Assembly: GCA_934525405.1 (NCBI GenBank)
Contig: CAKSZF010000009.1
Location: 1 to 35,504, forward strand
DNA: 35,504 bases
Direction of reading: 5' to 3'
Source of the DNA: an uncultured Faecalibacterium sp.
GTDB taxonomy: Bacteria; Bacillota; Clostridia; Oscillospirales; Ruminococcaceae
The notes beneath the pieces were generated by a model. That model was not told the origin of the DNA. It saw only the letters and a program-made list of their open reading frames with translations, and ran no database searches. The position numbers and the translations under genes were made by a program. Shown piece by piece: positions 7,651 through 16,155 of this stretch (positions are counted from its first letter, which is position 1; each line of letters opens with the position of its first letter).

Positions 7651-7851
7651 ACTGTACCCCCTTATGGGTCTTTACCTTCTTATCATATAACTTATCATTT
7701 ACCAAAGGCAGCGCCCCTCTCCTGCACAGCGGGGCGGGCTGCAACCTTATTTTAACACAACTGTGCCCATGGGTAAAGGGCACGAAACGCGGCAGACTGT
7801 TGCTTTTCCGTACAGAACGCTGATTTTTACTTTACGCCGCAAATGCTTGAC

Positions 7852-7881
7852 CTGACCGGCAGAATGCTTTAAGCTTATAAT
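7852..7881 (+). promoter_or_regulatory. Promoter of the secreted protein gene at 7914
   Basis: CTGACC (7852-7857), an 18-base spacer and a perfect TATAAT (7876-7881) lie 32 bp before the start codon. The -35 is weak; TTGACC at 7847 is a better hexamer but would give a 23-base spacer. Confidence 0.5.
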
Positions 7882-7913
7882 AGAAAAATATTGCTGATAC
7901 GGAGGAACCATCC

Positions 7914-8696
7914 ATGAAAAAGCTTTCCCGCCTGCTGCTTGCCCTCGGTCTTATGCTGTGCATAAGCCTTACCGCCTATGCCGAGGACGCGCCCGCCGCC
8001 CAGCCCACCACCAAGGAGCCCCGCACCCTGACCGCTCGCACCGGAACCGAGACTTCCCTGTGGAACGCCTACGCCTTCCTTTCCCAGCACGGCACAGCCT
8101 ACCGCTTTGCTCCCTGCGCGGTGCAGACCCCGGCAGACGTCGCCGGTGCCGCCCCTGCCGAGGATGCCGTGGCGGTGCTGCGGCTTTACACCACCTATGT
8201 GGAGAATGACGCGCCCGTCAACATCGATGGTCACGTATTTCTTGCCGTGACCAACAACACCGATGCCGACCTTGTGGTGGGCGGGCTTTCCATTGCGCCG
8301 GGCACCAGCATTACCATGGGCACCCGGGGCAACAACCGGGAGCACGCCGGGCTGTGGTATAACATCGAAAGCTATAATACGCACTATCTCCCGGATTTTT
8401 ATGTCAACCTGACCTGTTTGCAGCTGTCCATGAACACGGAGCAGCTGGCAGCCGTGAACGCCGCCCTTGCCGAAGCGGACAAGTGGTCGGCATGGTACAA
8501 CTGCGCCGCCTTTGGCGCAGCGGTATGGAATACCGTGTGCACCGACAAGGTAGACCCCGGCACCCCGCCCACCCCTGCCAACCTTGCCGCCAGCGTGCGC
8601 AGCTGCACCGGCAAGTGGAACGCTGACCCTGTAGTGCCCTTTGACTACATCGTTTACTATGGCTACCCCGCCGTGCCCAGCAAAGAATTTGCCTGA
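7914..8696 (+). CDS. Secreted protein, possible permuted papain-fold (NlpC/P60-like) domain
   Basis: The 260-residue product has a signal peptide (MKKLSRLLLALGLMLCISLT, cleavage near AYA at 21-23). The mature domain contains DGHVFLAVTNN (His107) followed 90 residues later by WYNCAAFGAAVWN (Cys197). That His-then-Cys order in a strand and then a helix start is typical of circularly permuted papain-like domains such as the DUF4105/Lnb and YiiX types. A YYGYP motif is near the C-terminus. If right, it would be an exported amidase, lipase-like enzyme or binding protein at the cell envelope. GGAGG supports the start. This is a motif-level inference; it could equally be an unrelated lineage-specific secreted protein. 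Confidence 0.6.
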   Translation: MKKLSRLLLALGLMLCISLTAYAEDAPAAQPTTKEPRTLTARTGTETSLWNAYAFLSQHGTAYRFAPCAVQTPADVAGAAPAEDAVAVLRLYTTYVENDAPVNIDGHVFLAVTNNTDADLVVGGLSIAPGTSITMGTRGNNREHAGLWYNIESYNTHYLPDFYVNLTCLQLSMNTEQLAAVNAALAEADKWSAWYNCAAFGAAVWNTVCTDKVDPGTPPTPANLAASVRSCTGKWNADPVVPFDYIVYYGYPAVPSKEFA

Positions 8697-8708
8697 GCCG
8701 GGAAATTA

Positions 8709-8718
8709 TTGTATACAA
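8709..8718. promoter_or_regulatory. Perfect palindrome TTGTATACAA, candidate operator upstream of the MATE gene
   Basis: The 10-bp palindrome TTGTATACAA lies just upstream of the probable MATE promoter. TGTATACA-type cores are classic GntR-family operators. No GntR gene is in the window, so this is only suggestive. Confidence 0.3.
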
Positions 8719-8721
8719 CAC

Positions 8722-8750
8722 TTGCATTTTGACAGCATCCGCTGTATGAT
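8722..8750 (+). promoter_or_regulatory. Probable promoter of the MATE exporter gene
   Basis: TTGCAT (8722-8727), a 17-base spacer and TATGAT (8745-8750) lie 42 bp before the start codon at 8792. A TTGACA at 8729 is too close to this -10 to serve it. Confidence 0.45.
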
Positions 8751-8791
8751 AGGAGCATTCGAGCTTTTTGTCATTTACAACGGAGGACAGC

Positions 8792-10150
8792 ATGAAATCG
8801 TCCAAATTCACATCCACTCCCCTGTTTCCACGGCAGGCGCTGGTGGCACTGCTGCTGCCGCTGATTGCGGAGCAGGCATTAAGCGTGACCATCGGTCTGG
8901 CTGATACTTTAATGGTATCCTCGGTGGGCGAAGCCGCCGTGTCCGGCGTGAGCCTTGTGGACAGCTTTAACACCCTGATGATCCAGATCATGAGCGCGCT
9001 GGCGACCGGCGGCGCGGTGGTCACCAGCCAGTACATCGGCCATCAGGAGCCGAAAAACGCCAAAGCTGCGGCGGCGCAGATTTTATTCGTGCTGTCCAGC
9101 TTCAGTGTGCTGGTGGCGGCGGTGGTCATCGGCGGGCGGCACGCCATCCTGCGGGGCATCTTCGGCTCCATTAACGCGGACGTGATGCACTACGCCGAGA
9201 CCTACTTTCTGCTTTCGGCGCTGAGCTACCCCTTCATCGGCCTGTACAACGCCGGTGCGGCGCTGTTCCGGGCGCAGGGCAACAGCAAGATCAGTATGCT
9301 GTCCAGTCTGGTGATGAACGTGGTGAACATCGGCGGCAACGCGGTGCTGATCTACGGCTTCGGCATGGGGGTCATGGGCGCGGCGCTGGCAAGCCTTGTG
9401 TCCCGCGCCATTGCCTGCGCGGTGGTGCTGTATCTGCTGCAAAAGCCGGGCTGCGCCCTGCGGGTGGACAGCCTGCGGGCGATGGCACCGAACGGCGGGC
9501 TGATCCGGCGCATCCTGCGGGTGGGTATCCCCGCCGGCATTGAGAACGGCATGTTCCAGATCGGCAAGCTGTCGGTCTCCAGCCTGACTTCCACCCTTGG
9601 CACGGCAGCCATTGCCGCCAACGCGGTAGCGAATACCACCACCACCTTTTTGAACATCCCCGCCAACGCCGTGGGTATGGCCGCCCTGACCGTGGTGGGG
9701 CAGTGTCTGGGCGCGGGCGAAAAGGAGCAGGCAGTGTACTACTCCCGCCGCCTGATGCTGACCGCCTACTGCGGCGCGTGGGTGATGAACCTGTCGGCCT
9801 TCTTCTTTGCCAACCGGTTCGCGGTGTCCCTGTTCAACCTCTCGCCGGAGGCACAGGCCATGGCGCTGGATATTATGGTGTGGTTCAACATCGTTTCCCT
9901 GTTCGTGTGGCCGTCCAGCTTTACCCTGCCCAACATCCTGCGCGCCGCCGGTGACGCCCGGTTTACCATGACCGTGAGCATCGTGTCCATGTGGGCGTTC
10001 CGGGTAGGCTTCTGCTATCTGGCAGTGCTGTGCTTCGGCGGCGGGCTGCTGAGCATCTGGATGGGTATGTATCTGGACTGGGTGTTCCGCTCGCTGTGCT
10101 TCTATCTGCGTTTCCGCCGGGGCAGCTGGCTGGAGCAGAGTGTGATTTAA
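8792..10150 (+). CDS. MATE family multidrug/Na+ efflux protein
   Basis: The 452-residue, twelve-helix membrane protein matches the MATE (MatE x2) layout, with the first half at about 15-220 and the second at about 230-440. Typical stretches are LVALLLPLIAEQALSVTIGL and the loop GLADTLMVSSVGEAAVSGV, followed by GAVVTSQYIGHQE and, in the second half, NAVANTTTTFLNIPANAVG. Such proteins export cationic drugs or other small organics in exchange for Na+ or H+. The start at 8792 is chosen over an in-frame ATG at 8768 because GGAGGA sits at 8782-8787. The gene is monocistronic with a strong terminator at 10160-10218. Substrate unknown. Confidence 0.9.
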   Translation: MKSSKFTSTPLFPRQALVALLLPLIAEQALSVTIGLADTLMVSSVGEAAVSGVSLVDSFNTLMIQIMSALATGGAVVTSQYIGHQEPKNAKAAAAQILFVLSSFSVLVAAVVIGGRHAILRGIFGSINADVMHYAETYFLLSALSYPFIGLYNAGAALFRAQGNSKISMLSSLVMNVVNIGGNAVLIYGFGMGVMGAALASLVSRAIACAVVLYLLQKPGCALRVDSLRAMAPNGGLIRRILRVGIPAGIENGMFQIGKLSVSSLTSTLGTAAIAANAVANTTTTFLNIPANAVGMAALTVVGQCLGAGEKEQAVYYSRRLMLTAYCGAWVMNLSAFFFANRFAVSLFNLSPEAQAMALDIMVWFNIVSLFVWPSSFTLPNILRAAGDARFTMTVSIVSMWAFRVGFCYLAVLCFGGGLLSIWMGMYLDWVFRSLCFYLRFRRGSWLEQSVI

Positions 10151-10159
10151 ACTTTTAGC

Positions 10160-10218
10160 ATCCACCCCTTTACCGGCCTATGAAAGATCGGCAAAGGGGT
10201 GGATGTTTTTCTTTTTTT
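10160..10218 (+). terminator. Rho-independent terminator of the MATE gene
   Basis: The 12-bp stem ATCCACCCCTTT / AAAGGGGTGGAT (10160-10171 and 10193-10204) is followed by a T-rich tract (10206-10218). It starts 9 bp past the stop codon. Confidence 0.9.
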
Positions 10219-10328
10219 GCAGGAAACTGCTTTTCTGATTCGTATTATCAACAGAAGAGCGATGGTATTTTTTTACAGGTTCCACAAATTATTCGCGCCG
10301 CGTTTGACAAAGTTTTCACCTTTCGTTC

Positions 10329-10357
10329 TTGCAATCTTCATCGTTCGGGCGTATAAT
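10329..10357 (+). promoter_or_regulatory. Promoter of the PAP2 gene
   Basis: TTGCAA (10329-10334), a 17-base spacer and TATAAT (10352-10357) lie 47 bp before the start at 10405. A separate TTGACA at 10304 has no matching -10. Confidence 0.65.
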
Positions 10358-10404
10358 TTCTCAATGCTATCAGGTTCTGCTCTTCTGCAAAAGGAGGCTA
10401 TTCT

Positions 10405-11061
10405 ATGAAACGCAGCTGGCTTGCGCGCCACCCTGTGGGGTTCATGGCGCTATATTTTATATTTTATCTTTCCGCTTTTCATTATCTGGAGGCAAACGTC
10501 CCTTCGCGCAGCATTCTGGTGCACTGCCGTCTGGACGATGTGATCCCCTTCTGCAAATACGCGGTGATCCCCTATTTTGCATGGTTTGTGTGGATTCCCT
10601 TCACCCTGTTCTATCTGCTGTGGAAAGCCCCGCGTGAGGACTTCTGGCGGCTGTGCCTGCCGCTGTTCTCCGGCATGACCATTGCACTGGCGTGCTACGC
10701 GGTGCTGCCCACGTCGTTGGACCTGCGCCCTTACTGGGTGCCGGGCAGCGACATCTTTGCGCGGGTGGTGCGCTTTTTGTACCGCACCGACACCGCCACC
10801 AACGTCTGCCCCTCCATCCATGTGTTCAACTCGGTCACGCTGCTGCTGGCGTACTACCGCAGCCGCATCTTTGAGGCACCCCGCCGCCGCTGGATGCGTC
10901 CCGCCGCCGCTGTGCTGTGCGTTTCCATCGTCTGCTCCACCGTGCTGCTGAAACAGCACAGCAGCATTGACGTGGCCTTGGGTGCACTGCTGGCACTGGC
11001 GCTGGACAGCGCCTTTACCGCCGCCGAGCGCAATCAAATGCCGCAGGTGCGGAGAGCATAA
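10405..11061 (+). CDS. PAP2-superfamily membrane phosphatase
   Basis: The 218-residue protein has about five to six hydrophobic segments and the PAP2 active-site pattern: CPSIHV (His139 in the PSxH motif) and STVLLKQHSSIDV (His185 and Asp189 in the HxxxD motif). The first PAP2 motif (KxxxxxxRP) is degenerate, and PSIH replaces the usual PSGH, as in the inositolphosphotransferase-like subgroup. It probably dephosphorylates a lipid phosphate such as undecaprenyl pyrophosphate, phosphatidylglycerol phosphate or phosphatidate on the outer face of the membrane. AAAGGAGG precedes the start. uppP, a second unrelated undecaprenyl-PP phosphatase, is in the same window (20078). Confidence 0.8.
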   Translation: MKRSWLARHPVGFMALYFIFYLSAFHYLEANVPSRSILVHCRLDDVIPFCKYAVIPYFAWFVWIPFTLFYLLWKAPREDFWRLCLPLFSGMTIALACYAVLPTSLDLRPYWVPGSDIFARVVRFLYRTDTATNVCPSIHVFNSVTLLLAYYRSRIFEAPRRRWMRPAAAVLCVSIVCSTVLLKQHSSIDVALGALLALALDSAFTAAERNQMPQVRRA

Positions 11062-11070
11062 GAAAGAAAG

Positions 11071-11119
11071 AAAAAGCGACCCCTGTCAGCGCCTTTGGCG
11101 CTGGCAGGGGTCGTTTTTT
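11071..11119. terminator. Bidirectional terminator between the PAP2 gene and gluQ
   Basis: The 17-bp stem starting CGACCCCTGTCAGCGCC (11077-11093) pairs with 11097-11113 around a TTT loop, with five A on the left and six T on the right. It can serve both convergent genes. Confidence 0.92.
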
Positions 11120-11130
11120 CATTTCCTTTT

Positions 11131-12102
11131 TTAAAACAGCCCCTCGGGCAGGCAGATATCCTGCTTGGGGACTTTTGTCCACACAAAGTCCGGCACAAGG
11201 CTTTCCGGGGTGCGGGGAGCAGGCTCCGGCTGCAAGCCGTAGGCATAGGCAAGCTTGCCGATAATTTCCGGGGCGGTGTATTTTGCCCGCAGGTTTTCAA
11301 GGCTCTGGTCGCCGTCCCGCTTGGACAGCCGCCGCCCGTCCGCCGCCAGCAGCAGCGGGCAGTGGGCGAAGCGGGGCGGCTGCAAGCCCAGCAGACGGTA
11401 CAGGTACAGCTGCCGCGCCGTGGAGGAAAGCAGGTCTGCCCCGCGCACCACCTCGGTAACGCCCATACGGGCATCGTCCACCACCACCGCCAGCTGATAG
11501 GCAAACACTCCGTCTGCCCGACGCAGATAGAAGTCGCCGCAGTCCCGCAGCAGGTTTTCCGTGTGGGTGCCCATGCAGCCGTCCACAAAGGTGATCTCCT
11601 CATCCGGCACCATCAGGCGGTAGGCAGGGGCTTTCTTTTTGCGCTTTTCCGCGATCTCTTCCGGCGTCAGCCCCCGGCAGGTGCCCGGGTAGATGACGTT
11701 GCCGTCCGAGGTGTGGGGCGCGCTGGCGGCGTGCAGCTGGGAGCGGGAGCAAAAGCAGGGATATACCAGCCCCATCTGTTCCAGTTTGCGGTAGCTTTCG
11801 GTATAGATGTCCCCGCACTCGCTCTGGTAATAGGACGCGTGTGCTCCGCCGGTGCTGCCGCCCTCGTCCCATGTAAGCCCCAGCCACGCAAGATCCTGCT
11901 CCAGCAAGTCGGCATAGACGCGGGGGCAGCGCTCGGCGTCCAGGTCCTCGATGCGCAGCACGATGCGCCCGCCCTGACTTTTTGCGCTGAGCCATGCCAG
12001 CAGGCTGCACGCCAGATTACCCAGATGCAGCCGTCCGCTTGGGCTGGGCGCAAAGCGCCCGGTGACCGGGCGGTTTTGGGATACAGGGACTTGGTTTTGC
12101 AT
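11131..12102 (-). CDS. gluQ: Glutamyl-Q tRNA(Asp) synthetase
   Basis: The 323-residue protein is a GluRS catalytic core without an anticodon-binding domain. It has GRFAPSPSGRLHLGNL (class I HIGH-type motif), LRIEDLDAERC, a zinc site CFCSRSQ followed by YPGTCRG (Cys, Cys, Tyr, Cys), and the KMSKS-equivalent RRLSKRDGDQ. The enzyme activates glutamate and attaches it to queuosine-34 of tRNA-Asp, in the cytoplasm. The start at 12102 is preferred over a longer frame because AAAGGAAG precedes it and the upstream bases hold the promoter. It is transcribed alone between a bidirectional terminator and the PTS operon terminator. Confidence 0.93.
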   Translation of the reverse strand: MQNQVPVSQNRPVTGRFAPSPSGRLHLGNLACSLLAWLSAKSQGGRIVLRIEDLDAERCPRVYADLLEQDLAWLGLTWDEGGSTGGAHASYYQSECGDIYTESYRKLEQMGLVYPCFCSRSQLHAASAPHTSDGNVIYPGTCRGLTPEEIAEKRKKKAPAYRLMVPDEEITFVDGCMGTHTENLLRDCGDFYLRRADGVFAYQLAVVVDDARMGVTEVVRGADLLSSTARQLYLYRLLGLQPPRFAHCPLLLAADGRRLSKRDGDQSLENLRAKYTAPEIIGKLAYAYGLQPEPAPRTPESLVPDFVWTKVPKQDICLPEGLF

Positions 12103-12138
12103 GGGTGTGCTTCCTTTCGCTTTTACTGGTTTTTTCTC

Positions 12139-12167
12139 ATTATAAGCCCTTGCTGTGCAAAGGTCAA
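12139..12167 (-). promoter_or_regulatory. Promoter of gluQ
   Basis: On the minus strand TTGACC (12167-12162), a 17-base spacer and TATAAT (12144-12139) lie 37 bp upstream of the start codon. Confidence 0.8.
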
Positions 12168-12174
12168 TGCGCAT

Positions 12175-12210
12175 AAAAAAGCCGCCGCAGGCGGCAATGC
12201 CTGCGGCGGC
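12175..12210 (-). terminator. Rho-independent terminator of the alpha-glucoside PTS operon
   Basis: The 12-bp stem GCCGCCGCAGGC / GCCTGCGGCGGC (12181-12192 and 12199-12210) is followed on the minus strand by six T. It lies 15 bp past the GH4 stop. Confidence 0.92.
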
Positions 12211-12225
12211 TGTAAGGTCGGCTGC

Positions 12226-13584
12226 TCAGTGCAGCTCCGGCCAGTAGCCCTTGTTGGCTTCGATCATATCGTCCAGAATGGCCTTGGCAACGTTCATGCT
12301 GGGCACAGTCTTGTTCAGGGTAAAGGCCTGCAGCACCTTCTCGTAGCTGCCTTCCACGCAGCCCTCTACCAGCAGCTTTTCGCTGTTGAGCTGCTGCATC
12401 ATCAAGCCCTGCTGGAACAGCGGGATGTTGTCCCGGGCAATGACCTCCGGGCCGTTCTTGCCGATGTAGGCGGGCAGCTCCACCATTGCGTCATAGGGCA
12501 TATTGGGGATAGCGCCGCGGTTCTCGGTGATGATGAGGAAGCGTGCCTTGGTGTCGTTCTTCAGCGCAGCGGAAAGATCTGCGATCCAGTCGCCGTGACT
12601 GCCGGCATAGAAGGTGTTGGCGTCCACCTCACCGGTCTTGAGGTAGTGGTCGATGCCGTCGAACAGGTTCTTTTCGCGGGTCTCCTCCACCTCGTTGGCG
12701 CGGGTGTGGTTCGGGTCCGAATGCTCCACGAACTCCTTGGCCTGCAGATAGTAGTTCAGGTAGGTATTGGGCAGATACTCCGGGAAGTTTTCCATGATCT
12801 CATACTCGCCCTTCCACACATAGTACCAGCTGCCCTTGGTGTGGCGGTTCTGGTTGCCGGAGGAAGTCAGAGCGCCCATGCCCTTGAGGTAGCTTTCCGG
12901 CAGAAGGATCTGGTTTTCCTTGATGTAGGCGCGCAGCTTGGGCATCAGATCCTCGCCGTGGTACTGGATGGAGGTGAACCAGCCAAAGTGGTTCAGGCCA
13001 AAGTAATCGTAAACGATCTCCTTCTTGTTCTGGATGCCCATGGCCGCTGCCACCACGTCAATGATGGCGATGGGCATATCGCAGATGTTGATGATCCGTG
13101 CCTTCGGGCGCAGCTTGCGGCAGGCCTCGGATACGATGGCGGCGGGGTTGGAGTAGTTCAGAATCCAGTAGTCCTTCTTGGCATACTTTTCCACATCGTC
13201 GATCAGCTTGATCATGGGGAAGATGGTGCGCATTCCGTAGGCCATGCCGCCGCAGCCGCAGGTCTCCTGTCCCACGCAGCCGTGGCGCAGGGGGATCTTT
13301 TCGTCCTGCTCCCGCATGGCGTAGCCGCCCACGCGCATCTGGGCAAACACAAAAGAGGTATCCGTGTAAGCCTCCTGCACATCGGTGGTGACCACCAGCT
13401 TGATGTCGGTATTCAGCTCCTTGTGCAGGACCCAGTCCACCACAACGGCAACCTTGTCCTGCCGCTCCTTGTTGATGTCGAACAGACGGATCTCGTCCAC
13501 TTCCAGTTCTTCCCGGCGCAGGGCGATGGATTTGACGATACCGGCGGTAAAAGTACTACCGCCGCCAGCAATGGTAATGACCAT
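12226..13584 (-). CDS. malH: 6-phospho-alpha-glucosidase, glycoside hydrolase family 4
   Basis: The 452-residue GH4 enzyme has an N-terminal NAD-binding MVITIAGGGSTFTAG (GGGS at 7-10), NYSNPAAIVSEA at 143-154, the metal-binding CDMP motif (Cys168) and LNHFGW (His199). In GH4 the CDMP signature marks phospho-alpha-glucosidases (GlvA/MalH/AglB); phospho-beta-glucosidases carry CNVP. It hydrolyses maltose-6-phosphate-type sugars in the cytoplasm through an NAD+ and Mn2+ dependent redox mechanism. It is the last gene of the antiterminator-EIICB-hydrolase operon, 70 bp after EIICB, so it processes what that permease brings in. The symbol malH/glvA is by family; exact disaccharide specificity is not visible. 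Confidence 0.92.
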   Translation of the reverse strand: MVITIAGGGSTFTAGIVKSIALRREELEVDEIRLFDINKERQDKVAVVVDWVLHKELNTDIKLVVTTDVQEAYTDTSFVFAQMRVGGYAMREQDEKIPLRHGCVGQETCGCGGMAYGMRTIFPMIKLIDDVEKYAKKDYWILNYSNPAAIVSEACRKLRPKARIINICDMPIAIIDVVAAAMGIQNKKEIVYDYFGLNHFGWFTSIQYHGEDLMPKLRAYIKENQILLPESYLKGMGALTSSGNQNRHTKGSWYYVWKGEYEIMENFPEYLPNTYLNYYLQAKEFVEHSDPNHTRANEVEETREKNLFDGIDHYLKTGEVDANTFYAGSHGDWIADLSAALKNDTKARFLIITENRGAIPNMPYDAMVELPAYIGKNGPEVIARDNIPLFQQGLMMQQLNSEKLLVEGCVEGSYEKVLQAFTLNKTVPSMNVAKAILDDMIEANKGYWPELH

Positions 13585-13595
13585 AGTATAAACGC

Positions 13596-13640
13596 TCCTT
13601 TTTTGTATTTTTCAGGTTAGCCCGGCGCAATCCGCCGGGG
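13596..13640 (-). other. Intercistronic hairpin between EIICB and GH4 genes
   Basis: CCCGGCG and CGCCGGG form a short strong hairpin in the 70-bp gap, without a T tract on the minus strand. It is more likely an mRNA stability or processing element than a terminator, since the genes form one metabolic operon. Confidence 0.4.
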
Positions 13641-13654
13641 CACGGTAAAACGGT

Positions 13655-15214
13655 TTACTGGTTTTCCAGCTGTGCCTCCACGGCACGCTTGATATCGGCT
13701 ACCTGCAGACCGTAAACGATCTGGATATCGGTTCCCTTTTTCACGATGCCGCTGTTCGGCAGCTTGTTGATGGCAGCTTCGTCCAGCTTTGCGGGGTCCT
13801 TGATGTTTACCCGCAGACGGGTGAAGCAGTTGTCCACCGACAGGATGTTCTCCTTGCCGCCCAGACCGTCGATGACGCACTGCACCTCGGCAGCGTTCTT
13901 CACGCTTGCCTTCTTGGCGGGTGCATCGCCCTTCGCGGTCTCGGTGCTCACCTCTTCCCGGCCGGGGGTGTGGATGTTAAAGGCCTTGATCAGCAGGGTG
14001 AACACCACAAAGTACACTGCGATCTGGCACAGCGCCAGCAGGTACAGGGTGGGATAGTTGGTCTTATCTGCACCGGCAGAAAGGTTCATCAGCACCGAGC
14101 CGAGGAGGTTGGTGGTAAAGCCGGTGACATGGAAGATGTGCAGCAGCACGATGAACAGGCCGGAGATGCAGGCGTGTGCCACCCACAGGATGGGGGCAGA
14201 GAAGCAGAACATGAAGTCCAGCGGCTCGGTGATGGAAGCCAGAGAGGCGGTAAAGGCCAGCGGCACCAGAACGGCAGCGGTCTTTTTACGGTTCTCCTTG
14301 CGGGCGCAGAAGATGAAGGCCGCCACGATGCCAAAGTAGCCGAAGGTCTTGGTGAAGCCGGTGTACATCCACACGATGCCGTCCGAGAAGGGCAGACCCA
14401 TGCTGTACTCCATCATCATGACGATGTAGGAGCCGGTGTAGGTGGCATCGCCCACGGTCAGGCTGTTGCCCAGTGCAGAGAACTGGAAGGGGGTGTAGAT
14501 GAGGTGGTGCAGGCCGGTGGGGATGAGGAAGCGCTCCAAGAAGCCGTACAGGAACAGGCCGAAGTTGCCGGAGGTGGCGATCAGATCGGTCAGTGCGCTG
14601 ATGACGCTCTGCACCGGCGGCCAGAAGAAGCAGGAGCCAAAGCCGAACAGGATGGAAAAGACCACCATGCAGGTAAAGGACCAGCGGTTGCCGGAGTAGA
14701 TCTGGGTGATGATGCCCTTGAACTGCTTTTCACAGGTGCGGTTGTACACCCAGCCGCAGACCAAGCCCAGCAGGATGCCGCCGAACACGCCCATATCCAC
14801 CGTCTGGATGCCGAACACGGTGGACTGACCGGTGCCGTACAGACCCACCATCGGGTCAGGCTCTGCCAGCATACCCAGCTGGGTCAGGGTGACGTTGCCG
14901 GCGGTCAGGTACATAAAATAGCTCATCAGGCCGATGATGGCAGCCTGCTGCTTGTTCTTTTTGGCCAGCGCCGCTGCGATGCCCACGCAGAACATCAGGC
15001 TGAGGTTGTTGATGATGACCATGATGCAGTTGTAGATCAGCTGTCCCAGCAGCTTGATGGGGGTCCACTGCAGAACGGGGATCATCGCACTAAGGCTTGT
15101 GCTGGTAAGCAATGCGCCCAGCACAAGGATCAGGCCTGCTGCCGAGATATACGACAGCGGTGAGAGCATGGCTTTGGAGAACTTTTCCAAGCCATTCATG
15201 ACTTTTTCTTTCAT
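13655..15214 (-). CDS. malB: PTS alpha-glucoside/maltose transporter subunit EIICB
   Basis: The 519-residue protein has an N-terminal EIIC membrane domain (about 1-415, ten or so hydrophobic segments, with GLHHLIYTPFQFSALGNS and ITEPLDFMFCFSAP as sugar-channel motifs). A linker follows (about 415-440), then an EIIB domain whose phosphorylated cysteine is Cys463 in SVDNCFTRLRV. No EIIA domain is present, so phosphate must come from a separate EIIA. It imports and phosphorylates an alpha-glucoside such as maltose, consistent with the downstream GH4 CDMP-type hydrolase. GAGGAG precedes the ATG at 15214. It lies 86 bp after the antiterminator gene, with a small hairpin but no T tract between. Confidence 0.9.
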   Translation of the reverse strand: MKEKVMNGLEKFSKAMLSPLSYISAAGLILVLGALLTSTSLSAMIPVLQWTPIKLLGQLIYNCIMVIINNLSLMFCVGIAAALAKKNKQQAAIIGLMSYFMYLTAGNVTLTQLGMLAEPDPMVGLYGTGQSTVFGIQTVDMGVFGGILLGLVCGWVYNRTCEKQFKGIITQIYSGNRWSFTCMVVFSILFGFGSCFFWPPVQSVISALTDLIATSGNFGLFLYGFLERFLIPTGLHHLIYTPFQFSALGNSLTVGDATYTGSYIVMMMEYSMGLPFSDGIVWMYTGFTKTFGYFGIVAAFIFCARKENRKKTAAVLVPLAFTASLASITEPLDFMFCFSAPILWVAHACISGLFIVLLHIFHVTGFTTNLLGSVLMNLSAGADKTNYPTLYLLALCQIAVYFVVFTLLIKAFNIHTPGREEVSTETAKGDAPAKKASVKNAAEVQCVIDGLGGKENILSVDNCFTRLRVNIKDPAKLDEAAINKLPNSGIVKKGTDIQIVYGLQVADIKRAVEAQLENQ

Positions 15215-15300
15215 CGTGTAATACTCCTCACTTTTTGACTTGACTGTTTTGGGGGATGATTTCTATTCCGCAGGGCTTCCGGACGCCCTGTTGAAACATT

Positions 15301-16119
15301 TTAACCAACGATCTTGGTCAGGTGGATGAGCAGATAGACCTGCTCCTGATGATCCAGCTCGTAATCAAATTCCTGCCGCAGATAGGCATTGATGCGCTGT
15401 AAGCACACCTCGTTGCGGCTGTCGCGCTGCAAAAGCACCGCGTACATGGATTCCAGCCCTGCGTCCTGCCAAGGAGTGTGCCGCAGGATGCGCGCCGCCA
15501 GAAACTTGAGGTGTACAGTCAGGCGGGTGGTCTCGAGGCTTTCTTCCTCAAAGGTGCAGTGATAGGTATCGCAGATGATCTCCTTGACCGCCTTGACGAA
15601 CTTTACGGTATCGTAGGCCAGTGCGCCGTCTGCCGCACCGGCTACCAGATGCAGGGCAATGTAGCCCGCTTCGTCCTCCGGCAGCTGTACGCCGCAGAAC
15701 TGCCGGACAAGTTCCAGCGCCCTTTGCCCCACCGCGTACTCCTTCGGGTACAGCATCCGGGTCTCCGAGAGCACGAGGTTGGGCAGAAAAGTGCCCTTTT
15801 CCACACGCTCCAGCGCAAAGCTGATGTGGTCCACCAGCGAGATGGTGCTTTTGCTGCTGAGCAGGATGCCCTGCTCCTCTGCCGCCAGCGAGATGCGCTC
15901 GGCGGCCTGCATCACCTGCGGGGTGACGTTATCCAGCATCTTGAGGAACTTGGTCTGCAGCTCGTTCTGCACATAGTACACCTTGGAAACGCGGCTTTTG
16001 TCGATCACGTCCCCCGGGCGGCGGCCAAACCCAAGCCCGTTGCCCACGAGAATGGCTTCCCTGCCGTCCGGCATGACCACCGACACCGCATTGTTATTGA
16101 ATACCTTTACAGCCTGCAT
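15301..16119 (-). CDS. licT: BglG/LicT-family transcriptional antiterminator
   Basis: The 272-residue protein has an N-terminal RNA-binding CAT domain (MQAVKVFNNNAVSVVMPDGR to about residue 55) and two PRD domains with the phosphorylatable histidines His98 and His157 (PRD1), His203 and His266 (PRD2). Such proteins bind a RAT hairpin in the leader RNA and prevent termination when the inducing sugar is present, under control of PTS phosphorylation. The start at 16119 follows GGAGGAG; the longer frame to 16182 has no site. It is the first gene of the operon with EIICB and GH4. A RAT-like sequence and T tract in its own leader suggest autoregulation. Confidence 0.92.
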   Translation of the reverse strand: MQAVKVFNNNAVSVVMPDGREAILVGNGLGFGRRPGDVIDKSRVSKVYYVQNELQTKFLKMLDNVTPQVMQAAERISLAAEEQGILLSSKSTISLVDHISFALERVEKGTFLPNLVLSETRMLYPKEYAVGQRALELVRQFCGVQLPEDEAGYIALHLVAGAADGALAYDTVKFVKAVKEIICDTYHCTFEEESLETTRLTVHLKFLAARILRHTPWQDAGLESMYAVLLQRDSRNEVCLQRINAYLRQEFDYELDHQEQVYLLIHLTKIVG

Positions 16120-16155
16120 CGCCGCACTCCTCCGCTTCCATGCCGCAGCTTTTGT

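Noticed and set aside
5626..7755. 709-codon open frame on the plus strand opposite the pyrophosphatase and acylphosphatase genes
   Set aside because: Antisense shadow of two clearly recognised enzymes in GC-rich DNA; its product is His/Gly-rich with no known domain and no ribosome binding site.
11095..13620. 841-codon open frame on the plus strand opposite gluQ and the GH4 gene
   Set aside because: Antisense shadow spanning two genes, a promoter and a terminator; the translation has no recognisable domain.
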